Assembly (NCBI GenBank): GCA_949358305.1
Contig: OX442316.1
Span: forward strand, 18,724,001 to 18,788,000
Length of the DNA stretch: 64,000 bases
Reading direction: 5' to 3'
Source: Strigamia acuminata
Lineage: Eukaryota; Arthropoda; Chilopoda; Geophilomorpha; Linotaeniidae
Under the pieces are notes generated by a model, which saw only the letters and a list, made by a program, of their open reading frames with translations, ran no database searches and was not told the DNA's origin. Each line of letters begins with the position of its first letter. Position 1 is the stretch's first letter. The translations under genes were made by a program, and so were the position numbers. Of this stretch, positions 1-8,677 are shown in pieces.

Positions 1-240
1 CTGAGCTTTATTAAAGCCTGCAAAATCAATTGTCAATAAAAAAAAATCATAAACAGCAAAAATCTATTAAATCACTTGTGGTGTTGCCCATGTCGTCTGA
101 TTCACTATCACCTGACGTTACCATTGCCGAAGCTCAACGGGTCGAACCAGAGGCTACAAATAAATAAAATCAAAGTAAACAAAAACGATTCCATTTTCAT
201 CGCAGCAGACAAAAAAGAAAAAACAAATTTAACAAAGAAA

Positions 241-310
241 AATCAATCCAAAGATCAAAACTCGATATCGGCGTTTACCTTTCCAGTCGTACTTGTGCGG
301 TTCCTTGATC
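241..310 (-). pseudogene. copied fragment of the Dscam Ig4 exon end and its splice donor
   Basis: On the plus strand, CTCGATATCGGCGTTTACCT followed by CCAGTCGTA.TTGTGC.GTTCCTTGA matches 36319-36367 with few changes. It covers about 30 bp of exon (reading GTAQVRLE against GTAQLRLG), the GT donor and about 35 bp of intron. Sequence beyond 311 is unrelated to Ig4. The fragment has the same orientation as Dscam. Confidence 0.75.
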
Positions 311-500
311 CGGAAATGGAAACCAGCGCCGATAACGGACATCGAGACGGATTTAGAAACCAGCGACGTCAACGAAAATTGAAAGTAGCGCCACCACCGG
401 AAATGGAAACTAGCGCCACCACTGGAAATAGAAACTAGCGCCGACAACGGACATCGAGATGGATACAGAAACCAGCGCCGACCGGAAACTACCGCCGAAA
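311..500. repeat. irregular GAAACCAGCG repeats
   Basis: Several imperfect copies of GGAAATGGAAACCAGCGCC and CGACAACGGACATCGAGATG follow each other with variable spacing. Nothing coding is supported. Confidence 0.6.
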
Positions 501-670
501 TGTTTGTTTTTGTTTGTGTATTATTGAAATTTTGTTTGTGTTTTGTTTGTTTGTGTTGTATTTGTGTTGTATTTGCTTTTCAAACACTGACGGTGTTACT
601 CGTGCACGGGGCCCCTGCAACTATGCGCTCTTCAAAACACATTCTCTTCTTCATTTTTTTTTGTTTCTTC

Positions 671-807
671 TTCGTTTTTATTTTCTTTTCTTCGTTTTTC
701 TTTTCTCTTCTTCGTTTTTCTTTTCTCTTCTTCGTTTTTCTTTTCTCTTCTTCGTTTTTCTTTTCTTTTCTTCGTTTTTCTTTTCTTTTCTTCGTTTTTC
801 CTTTTCC
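671..807. repeat. 20-bp pyrimidine-rich tandem repeat
   Basis: About six copies of TTTTCTCTTCTTCGTTTTTC with minor changes. It is directly upstream of, and compositionally similar to, the 30-bp array at 861-1140, so the two may share an origin. Confidence 0.85.
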
Positions 808-860
808 TTCGTTCTTCATTTTTCTTTGTTTTTCTTCGTTCGTCTTCTTCGTTCGTCTTC

Positions 861-1140
861 TACTTCGTTCTACTTCGTTCTTCTTCATTTTGCTTCGTTC
901 TACTTCGTTCTTCTTCATTTTGCTTCGTTCTACTTCGTTCTTCTTCATTTTGCTTCGTTCTACTTCGTTCTTCTTCATTTTGCTTCGTTCTACTTCGTTC
1001 TTCTTCATTTTGCTTCGTTCTACTTCGTTCTTCTTCATTTTGCTTCGTTCTACTTCGTTCTTCTTCATTTTGCTTCGTTCTACTTCGTTCTTCTTCATTT
1101 TGCTTCGTTCTACTTCGTTCTTCTTCATTTTGCTTCGTTC
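861..1140. repeat. 30-bp minisatellite, nine copies
   Basis: Nine near-perfect copies of a unit built from TACTTCGTTCTTCTTCATTT and TGCTTCGTTC. It opens false reading frames on both strands with 10-residue periods (ERSKMKKNEV on the minus strand). Confidence 0.95.
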
Positions 1141-1682
1141 TTCTTTGTTTTTTTCGTTCTTCATGAAATACATGGGATGCTGTATTCCCGCGTCTCTGGG
1201 AAGCGTCTCGCATTCCACGAACGTGTGCAGAAACGAGCTGAGTTTCTCACCCGTGTTGGTCAAGCTATATACACAAATTACGATAACTTATTTGTTCTAA
1301 ATTTCACTTATCTGCATTTACATCGATGTCTAATCGTAGTCGACCTTGTTTATCCATTTCTTTTGCTTCGATGCAAAACGAGGAACCAAAAACGGCGCAT
1401 AAAAACTAGCAAATAAAATTAGATTGTACCAGTAATTCTATTCTAGTAATGGTTAAGTCCGAATTTTCCTACATTTTAGACAATGCTTTCCGGAAATCTT
1501 CTAATTCGTCTCACACGCCCGCGTCCAATTGCGTCGCAGCAAACGCGAATGAAATGATGTCTCTATGATGTCTCTCTTGGAGCGACGTCTACTTCGGAAC
1601 GCTCACGTTCACATTACTTCCTGTTGCCACGACTAAATGCTTAGGGAACGCCGCCGTGCCGTAATTCCTGAGTTATAAATTT
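1141..1682. other. unassigned sequence
   Basis: Unique-looking AT-rich DNA after the minisatellite, with no supported gene or repeat. Confidence 0.5.
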
Positions 1683-1713
1683 AAAAATAAATTTAAATAA
1701 ATAAATAAATAGA

Positions 1714-1748
<35 letters not shown>

Positions 1749-1750
1749 AT
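1683..1750. repeat. AAAT microsatellite
   Basis: Run of AAAT/AAATA units with one GATA interruption. Confidence 0.9.
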
Positions 1751-1911
1751 ACAACTCGCAAACCGACGTCCACCTGTTTTCTTTGACGGCTTCACCGCAT
1801 TGCGCATCACCATCAGTGACCCAGTGCACGAAATCGACGTCTGCATCCAAATCGTTTCCTTTGCTGACCATTTTGGAGAATAAAATATTCTCATCTTCTC
1901 TCTCGCTTCAG

Positions 1912-2079
1912 CCGGCGATGTCTCATGTTCGTCCCTTCCCTTCTGCTCGGCAGAGCCGGTGATCGTTCCATGTCGTTCGATTCTGGCTTGGAGAATTTTC
2001 CAACAGCTTTTTCCATCGTTCTCGTCGCCATTGGACCGTCTTCGTTATCCTGTGTCGAACGCGCTCCTTCAAGGTCCCT
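1912..2079 (-). CDS. possible unidentified coding exon
   Basis: After a good acceptor (ATTTGCAG) the minus strand is open for about 55 codons: DLEGARSTQDNEDGPMATRT, EKAVGKFSKPESNDMERSP, then a basic end (RHRRLKRERR) and TGA. Another open frame follows at 1780-1910 (SKGNDLDADVDFVHWVTDG). The stretch is less AT-rich than its surroundings. I do not recognise the product, and it may be a transposon remnant. Confidence 0.2.
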
Positions 2080-2759
2080 GCAAATCAATTAATCAAATCA
2101 ATAAATTAAAAAATTAAAATTAAAAAACACGATCGGCCTATACTTGAGCTCTCTAACCAATTGAGAGAGAGCTCCATCTTCTATGCTGAAACTGGCTCAA
2201 GCTGCACCTTCAGATTTCGAATAAAAAACCGAACGAAACGAAAAAGGAAAAAAAAGGGGAAGAAAATTATTCACCCCACTATGAAATTCTGAAACAATTA
2301 GTACAAATAAAACTTGGCCCAAATAATAAAGAAAAAAAATGCAAAGTTCCAGTCATCTAATATTGGCAAAGAATATGTAAATGACAAATTAGAAAAATTA
2401 TTTTATTTTGAGGAATCATCAACCTGGATTCCTATCTACAAGGAAAACAATCGTGCCGTGCACTCAACAAGAAAAAAAAGAAAACATCTGTTATGTATTA
2501 CAGTCAGCAGTTTGTTACATACTGGCGGGTATGCAACAAATAGTGCTGACTATCAATAAACAAAAAAGCATGTGTTCATTACGTATCCGCCAATACGTAA
2601 CAAACACATACTTAGTTATTCTACATAATCGGCTGTTTTCAGTTTAATCTCGTTAAGGACACCACACGATTGTTTTCACTCGGGCGAAAGGAATGCAAGT
2701 CAAAATCCTCTTTCTACAAACTAAGATTAAAAATCAAAATAAAGGTATGGAACTTTGCA

Positions 2760-3420
2760 TTTACCTAATTCCTTGGGAACTAATTTCGCGGAACATTTTT
2801 CCGGGAAAAGAATGACGTGGAGACGAATTCATTAGAGAGGCAAACCAAAGAGACGAAATCCGAGAGGACGCACTTACGTAGAACAGCACAAAGATGATGA
2901 ATCAAATTCTTTTGAAACGAACGGCTGAAACGAATTCCGAGCATACGATTTCTGTGGAAACTAATTACATGAAAACGAGCACGATAGGTACTGTATCACG
3001 AGAACTAATTTCGTAGAATCGAAACCACTCTGTGTATCCAGTTCAGTCTAGACGAGCTGCACGGAATCGAAATGCAATGGCGGCCAACTCCGTAAATACG
3101 AAACGACGAAAGCAATTCCGTGCCGTGAGCTCCGACGAAACCAGTTCCCTGGAAACAAACAAATACCCACGAAACCAGTTCCCTGGAAACAAACAAATAC
3201 CCACGAAACCAGTTCCACGAAAACGAATTGCGTGAAAACAGATCGGTGGAAACGAAGTCGCATGAGAGTGATTTTCCTAGAAACGAGTACTGACAAAACG
3301 TGAAACGAATACTGTCAAAACGAAGTCTATGGAAACGATTCCGTGGAAATGAATTCCGCAAAACTGATTTCCGTGAAAACAAATTCCGTGGATATCCGAA
3401 GTCGGGTCACTTCAACGAAT
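2760..3420. repeat. degenerate GAAACGAATTCCG repeat
   Basis: Many diverged copies of a 15-17 bp motif around GAAACGAATTCCGTG. A cleaner part at 3136-3220 has a 34-bp unit (starting CGAAACCAGTTCCCTGGAAA) repeated 2.5 times. Confidence 0.7.
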
Positions 3421-4839
3421 CCCGTTTCATAAGAAATAAATAAATAAATGATAAGACAGGCAATTGTCAGACCACCAAGTTGAACGTATCATTGTTTAAG
3501 TATTCGGCTTGCCCTTGCTGTACTCGGCGAAAAACACACTATGCCAGGTGGAAATAACAGCCACGACATGCAGTTTGCGGGAAAACCTGCTTTGCTGCAA
3601 CAGTTGTCTGTAGTGAACTCCGCGCGGAGGATAACTTAGACGGGTTACATATCATGTTCGTATCATAAAAAAAGCAGATTTATGCAAAAAAAACCAATTT
3701 TCGGGAAATATGCAATAAAAGCCAATTTCGGCTTTTTATTGAATATAAATATATTGTATGCATTTATGCATTTATCCGGGGTCTAGTCATTGATAATCCA
3801 TATTTTTAATCAGCGACGTAAATGGTGGAAAACTACCGGATTGGCTGCGCTATATTTTATTTTAGTGTTCAAAACTATACACTCAAGGTTGTTTGATCCA
3901 CGATACACTATTTAAATATTGTATCTTTGAGCTAAATAAGGGAAAAATACATCTCGCAAACTCTCTAATGAAGCGACCCCCTATTTTCCCTAAACTCAAG
4001 AATTAAGAATTCGATAAAACGGGATTTGATGAAGTGATTCGACCCGATATTTCCCTTACAAGTAAATCCCGTGGAATTAAACCCTGACAGAATAATACAT
4101 TTTGGGTGTAAATTGTAAAAGCTATGGAGTAGTAAAAAATAAAAGTCTACCTAAGCTTGTTTTTTTTTTTACATTTTGTTCGGTTTTTCATTCAAAAAAA
4201 TCAATTTCAAAGTTTGAAAATATTTGTCCACTGTCCATCTGTTAATAGAAACACCAAAAACGATAAAAGCAAACTTTGAACCTGCCTAATGTGAAATTTC
4301 GCACAAAACAAACTATCGCCTACCTCAAATCTTTGATTGCTCGAATACATACCGGTACGCCAATAAAAGTTGGAAAACTATCTCAACTTAGTAATAAAAA
4401 CTTAAAACATCGTTTCATCTAACAAAGCTACAACCTAGCTCACTGATGGCATTAAGTTATTGGGGCGCTGTGCCTTCCTGAGTACAAATCTGCGTAGCTA
4501 ATTGAATAACTTGTCCTCGAGGTCCTAAACTTTGTAATTGCCTGTCTGTCTAAAAGAAACTCAATAATCCCAAGCAATTACTAACTTTATAATAAATAAA
4601 TAGATACTTTTTACCAAATTTCTTGAGACTGGCCCACTTTAAAGCACTGACTGACCCACATCCAACGCAGGAGCAACTAATTAATATGATGACGCTACAT
4701 TAATAAGAAGCTAAAACTTTTTTTTCCTATTAACAACTGTGAAATCTCTCTTAAATATCGAAACTTACGTGTATTGCAAAAGGATAAGAGAACTAGTGAC
4801 CACAAACACAAAAAAACAATAAAAACTAAAATAAAATAC
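3421..4839. other. unassigned sequence downstream of the ELL-like fragment
   Basis: AT-rich, no gene recognised. It was scanned for the missing occludin-like domain of ELL without success. Confidence 0.5.
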
Positions 4840-4900
4840 TTTAAATAATCGGGCACTTCGTCTTCTGATGATCCATCGTTACCATTCCGACTCCTCAAAT
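4840..4900 (-). pseudogene. Ell: ELL-like exon: start of occludin-homology linker
   Basis: A 61-bp exon encoding DLRSRNGNDGSSEDEVPDYL and K, between CTTTTTCAG and GTATTT. PDYL is the conserved entry to the occludin-like C-terminal domain of ELL. I could not find that domain in the remaining 4.8 kb, so the copy is either truncated or its last exons lie outside. Confidence 0.6.
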
Positions 4901-4968
4901 CTGAAAAAGCCCAAAAAATGAATAAAACCAATCAATCAATAAAAAAAATGCAAAAGCTCAATTCTGAC

Positions 4969-5574
4969 CTCTAGAATCGACGTTATCCTGATTATCAGGA
5001 CTAGATGACGAAGTAGACTGGTGGGAACCGCCTGTGCTGCATTGCACAATGCCGAAGAATTGCTTAACTGCCCATTATACCCATTGGTGTAGCTATTGAT
5101 GACTTCCGAGGCCTTCGGGTAGCCGTTCGTGTACCCGTTGGTGTCCGCACCCTTAACGCAACCGTTTTTGTCGCTCGCGTTGACGTAACTATTTTTCTCG
5201 TTCTTGTCGGCACCGTTGTTGTTGTTGCAGCTGTTGTTGGCATAGCCATTCTTTTCACCGGTGTTCGCGTAGCCGTTCTGCGGTAGAAATCCGGTGGACA
5301 CCGTCCGCTTGAACTCGTACACGTCGGGTTTCGTGCAACTCACCACACTGTCTTGACTACAATCGTTCGTTCCGTCGTGTTTGTGCATTTTCGGATTTGG
5401 ATTCGGATTCACGTCGGAACCGGGTTGCTTGTTGAAATGAGAGATCCTTTGCTTCTTGCTGGGAATCGAACGTCACCCGGGTCGATGTTCGGCCTCTTCA
5501 CTGGTAATGGAGGACTCGAGTTTGAGGAAGAAAATTCGTTACTAATTGGAGAATTTGAATTTTGTGACATGCGA
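4969..5574 (-). pseudogene. Ell: ELL-like exon: linker with two frameshifts
   Basis: After acceptor TTTTTTTTTTAG the frame reads SNSPISNEFSSSNSSPPLPV and KRPNIDPGDV. The ELL-type motif IPSKKQRISHFNKQPGSDV continues only in another frame (switch near 5475-5485). That frame runs through an asparagine/glycine/tyrosine-rich stretch (NGYANTGEKNGYANNS, TNGYTNGYPKASEV) to LSNSSALC. There a second switch (near 5035-5045) is needed to reach serine-rich STGGSHQSTSSSSPDNQD and the phase 1 donor at AGAG/GTCAGA. Since 33 Dscam exons and two long transposon ORFs in this window are free of frameshifts, base-calling error seems the weaker explanation. Confidence 0.65.
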
Positions 5575-5633
5575 CTAAAAAAAAAATAAACAAATTAATT
5601 ATTTTCTTTTTTAGAATATGAAGGAAAACACAC

Positions 5634-5861
5634 TCTTTCAGCAATTGTTGGTCCGCTTCGGTATAAAAAGGCCAATCTTCGAGCACTTCGCTCCACACGT
5701 GCTTAGCCAAGTCGAATTTATTATTTTTCATAATGGCTACTTGACCCAAAATGACGGCGAGACCCTTTTTGTTCTTTTCTTTAATGCCATCCTTTTTTAA
5801 CCTAAGTATTAACTCCGCTTTCTTATAAGAATGTACAGCTAGTAAGTGTATTATCCTTTTC
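5634..5861 (-). pseudogene. Ell: ELL-like exon: winged-helix-like block
   Basis: Related to ELL (Drosophila Su(Tpl)), a subunit of RNA polymerase II elongation complexes. The frame reads RIIHLLAVHSYKKAELILRL, KDGIKEKNKKGLAVILGQVA, then VWSEVLEDWPFYTEADQQLL. This follows the conserved ELL block (R..HLLAL..Y.K.ELL.RLQKDG ... DWP.Y...D...L). Acceptor TTTATTCCAG. The 3' end at AAAGA before GTGTGT was chosen by phase and implies a 59-bp intron. The exons for the first ~170 residues of ELL were not found upstream, where a minisatellite and an inverted-repeat element sit. I call it a pseudogene because of the frameshifts in the following exon; it could be a real gene with assembly errors. Confidence 0.7.
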
Positions 5862-6020
5862 CTGGAATAAAAAATAACAATTGTAAAAACGGATCATCCG
5901 CACCAAAGAAGTTCAGCGTTTGACACGTCACATTATGCTCAGAAAATTTCGTAAAAATTTGGCAAATTCCGAGAAAATTCATCAAAAATTGGCAAATTTC
6001 CCAAAAATTGAAAAAAGTTT

Positions 6021-6580
6021 CAAGAAAATTCATCATAGTTCCGAAAAAATTCATCATAGTTCCGAGAAAATTCATCAAAATTTCGAGAAAATTCATCAAA
6101 ATTTCGAGAAAATTCATCAAAATTTCGAGAAAATTCATCAAAATTTCGAGAAAATTCATCAAAATTTCGAGAAAATTCATCAAAATTTCGAGAAAATTCA
6201 TCAAAATTTCGAGAAAATTCATCAAAATTTCGAGAAAATTCATCAAAATTTCGAGAAAATTCATCAAAATTTCGAGAAAATTCATCAAAATTTCGAGAAA
6301 ATTCATCAAAATTTCGAGAAAATTCATCAAAATTTCGAGAAAATTCATCAAAATTTCGAGAAAATTCATCAAAATTTCGAGAAAATTCATCAAAATTTCG
6401 AGAAAATTCATCAAAATTTCGAGAAAATTCATCAAAATTTCGAGAAAATTCATCAAAATTTCGAGAAAATTCATCAAAATTTCGAGAAAATTCATCAAAA
6501 TTTCGAGAAAATTCATCAAAATTTCGAGAAACTTCATCAAAATTTCGAGAAAATTAATCAAAATTTCGAAAAAATGAACA
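6021..6580. repeat. 21-bp minisatellite, about 25 copies
   Basis: Unit GAGAAAATTCATCAAAATTTC, near-perfect from about 6060 to 6540, with diverged units at both ends (CATCATAGTTCCG variants at left). Because 21 is a multiple of three and the unit lacks stops in several frames, it creates long false ORFs (EKIHQNF, RKFIKIS and NFLEILM repeats). It abuts the inverted-repeat element at 6591. Confidence 0.95.
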
Positions 6581-6590
6581 AAACTGCTAC

Positions 6591-6980
6591 CAGTGTATAC
6601 TCTGTCCATGTGTAAGTTGGGCCTATTTCGGATTGGCTGAGCCTTTTCTCTGTTGTAGAGATACCAAAAACAGATCAAAACAATGGTTGCCATTTTGACT
6701 GCTTTCCAGACAAAACAACCAATAAAAAAAATTTGAAAATTGTTTTGTTCCCTGGAAGAAGCAAGCAATAAACTGAATAAACCAGCATAAATCTTTATTT
6801 TATGGCTTCAAGATACATTTTCTTAGAAAATACAATCAATATTACATAATTTCAATGATTAAAATCATCAAACAAATGTCAAACCACTCTGAACTATTTT
6901 TCCTGGTGGCAGCACAGAGTGAGTTATGAGGCTCAGCCAATCCAAAATAGGCCCAACTTACACATGGAGAGAGTACAGTG
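6591..6980. mobile_element. MITE-like element with ~52-bp terminal inverted repeats
   Basis: The left end CAGTGTATACTCTGTCCATG and the right end (inverted) CACTGTACTCTCTCCATG continue into a shared TGTAAGTTGGGCCTATTT and GGATTGGCTGAGCC. Mismatches are few. The element is flanked by GCTAC on both sides (6586-6590, 6981-6985). The interior is AT-rich and has no supported coding frame, so it is non-autonomous. A 5-bp target duplication and CACTG-type ends do not match hAT, mariner or piggyBac. Transib-like is one possibility. Confidence 0.75.
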
Positions 6981-6985
6981 GCTAC

Positions 6986-8019
6986 CGTGATTTTGGTCCA
7001 GCATATATATATTCTAGTTACCCTGGTTTGTAATTTGACAGGAGTATATATGATATAAACTCACCTGAGCACGGGATTTTAGGTGTAGAATTCAAACTCA
7101 CGTCGCAAATTTTGCGTACTCTTCTAGAAAACCTACGAAGCAAGCTGAAACGCGCGTGCGCAGAGTTAATAACTTTACAGCTAATCAAAACGGTTCCAAT
7201 ATTTACGTAAATAAACTTTAAACCGAAAAAACAAGATGATAATTTACGTAATATAATATTGATCATTTTTTTTTTATTACGTCATGAATCTTCGAAAAGA
7301 CGTCTAATTTCTAAATAATTTAATACAATAAAATAATAAAAAAAAATAAAAACAAATAAAAATAAAAAAATAAAAAAAAAATAAAAAAATAATAAAAAAA
7401 AAATAAAAAAAATTCTAAATAAAAAACAGCAAGGAGCGGTGGCTCTTGATGTGCATTCTTGCTTTGGTCACCACATAGCAGATGATTAGCAGATGATTGG
7501 TGATTGGCAGTGAAACCAGGAATTTTGAACAAGAACTTAAATAAATTTTTTCTTAGCAGACAAACTATTAAAATCTGATAGTGTAAGTACAATTGCTGCT
7601 GGAGGACTGTTCAGAACTATCATATTAATAAAATAAAATTCAAAATTACTTGGTCAAAAGTCAATCTGAATTTACCTTAACTTTTCTCATTGTCCTCTCC
7701 TCTTGAGTGGACATATGTGTTGAGTCCTGACTAGTAGGTTTTGTATCCGTCCGTTGTTGTATCCAAATTTAGCTGAAATAAATGAAATGTTTGTCTAAGT
7801 TGAACAACAAAAAGCGACTTCGATGTATTTTCCGAAACTCCAAAGGTCTGGGAATAAGTAAACTTCCTCCAGATTCCGAGTTTGACATTATCACAAGTTA
7901 CACAGCGAGCAACATTTCAAAGTATCTATTATATTAATTATTGAAAGTATAATGCTTACATATAAATATAACGAAAATTAATCATTAGTTATTATGTTAA
8001 AACAATTGTGAAAAATCGA
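6986..8019. other. unassigned intergenic sequence
   Basis: Includes an A-rich tract (7321-7420). A strong donor-like CTCAG/GTGAGT occurs on the minus strand near 7065, but the open frame beside it resembles nothing I know and does not join the ELL exon in phase. Confidence 0.5.
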
Positions 8020-8025
8020 TTTATT
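8020..8025 (-). other. candidate polyadenylation signal for Dscam
   Basis: AATAAA on the minus strand about 520 bp past the Dscam stop codon. AATAAA is common in AT-rich DNA, so this is a position-based suggestion. Confidence 0.3.
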
Positions 8026-8172
8026 TTCAAACAAATGGAAAAGTATACAAATTGCAGAAGAAGCTTCGAAAAGTCCTCTGCTAAATTGGCACGGTAAACA
8101 TATCACCTACACTCTCGTTACAATCTCGTTACACTCTCGTTGCACCCGATCGTAAACTGCAATCACATTCAG

Positions 8173-8225
8173 ACAGTGGCGTAGCTATAGGAGGCGCAGA
8201 TGACCTCGGAGGGCCGTTCGTTAGG
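8173..8225. mobile_element. hAT-like transposon terminus fragment
   Basis: CAGTGGCGTAGCTATAGGAG followed by GGAGGGCC resembles a common animal DNA-transposon end (hAT type). No partner end was found. It would lie in the Dscam 3' untranslated region. Confidence 0.35.
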
Positions 8226-8458
8226 TAAAACCAAACAATTTTAAAGATAAAATAGACATTTCTTTCTGTTGAAAACGAAGTGTTCCACAATTTCCATTAC
8301 ACCCCTACCAACATTTTCAGGGCCAATTTAGGTAGTTTAAACTAGAAGCACTTTTCTGCACCACCAAAAACTTGATCCTCATCATCGTCATCGTCATTCA
8401 AGGCACAAACGGTTTGTCTTTGATTCCTTAAAAGTCTTTTTTTTCTTCAAATCCTCAC

Positions 8459-8483
8459 CGCACGAGATCGTGAATTTGATAAA
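8459..8483 (-). CDS. possible alternative 3' exon of Dscam
   Basis: If the donor overlapping the stop at 8547-8551 is used, acceptor CGTTTCAG here gives a 67-bp intron and an in-frame continuation LSNSRSRA. This ends either at another donor (GCG before GTGAGG) or, if unspliced, at a TGA four codons on. Supported only by splice-site quality and phase. Confidence 0.3.
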
Positions 8484-8546
8484 CTGAAACGAAACGAAAC
8501 GAATTGCATTGTTCATGAGGTTGAAATAAACTGCGCAAACACTCAC

Positions 8547-8677
8547 TCACTTTCTATTTAAACTGTTTATATTGCCGGGACTTGTTTTCACTCTGTTTTC
8601 GCTGAAATCGCGAACCTTTTCTTCGGGCGAGTTTTCATTCGACGTCGAATCTGCGCCGCGATACAACAAATCAGGCA
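8547..8677 (-). CDS. Dscam: Dscam exon: cytoplasmic tail 5 with stop codon
   Basis: Encodes [20 protein letters not shown] through [11 protein letters not shown] and a TGA. Acceptor GGCAG, phase 1. The stop codon overlaps a near-perfect splice donor (AGAAA before GTGAGTGAG), so some transcripts may splice onward instead of terminating. Confidence 0.75.

Noticed and set aside
500-1416. Long ORFs on both strands over the pyrimidine repeats (SFFFILLR, ASFYFVLLHF, ERSKMKKNEV repeats)
   Set aside because: All come from the 20-bp and 30-bp tandem repeats. Low complexity and open in most frames.
2144-2172. Hairpin with a tRNA D-arm-like sequence (CTCAATTGGTTAGAG) followed by a T run on the minus strand
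   Set aside because: No anticodon arm, T arm or B box follows. The inverted repeat alone explains the resemblance.
5462-5480. T-arm-like GTTCGATTCCC within the ELL-like exon
   Set aside because: No surrounding cloverleaf can be folded. It lies in the linker-coding sequence.
5851-6768. 305-codon minus-strand ORF with NFLEILM repeats, and plus-strand EKIHQNF and RKFIKIS ORFs
   Set aside because: Products of a stop-free 21-bp minisatellite. Several frames are open at once and nothing suggests a protein.
7624-7780. Minus-strand stretch with acceptor and donor reading DTKPTSQDSTHMSTQEERTM
   Set aside because: The frame has a stop right after the acceptor and does not join the last Dscam exon in phase. 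Kept only as unassigned sequence.
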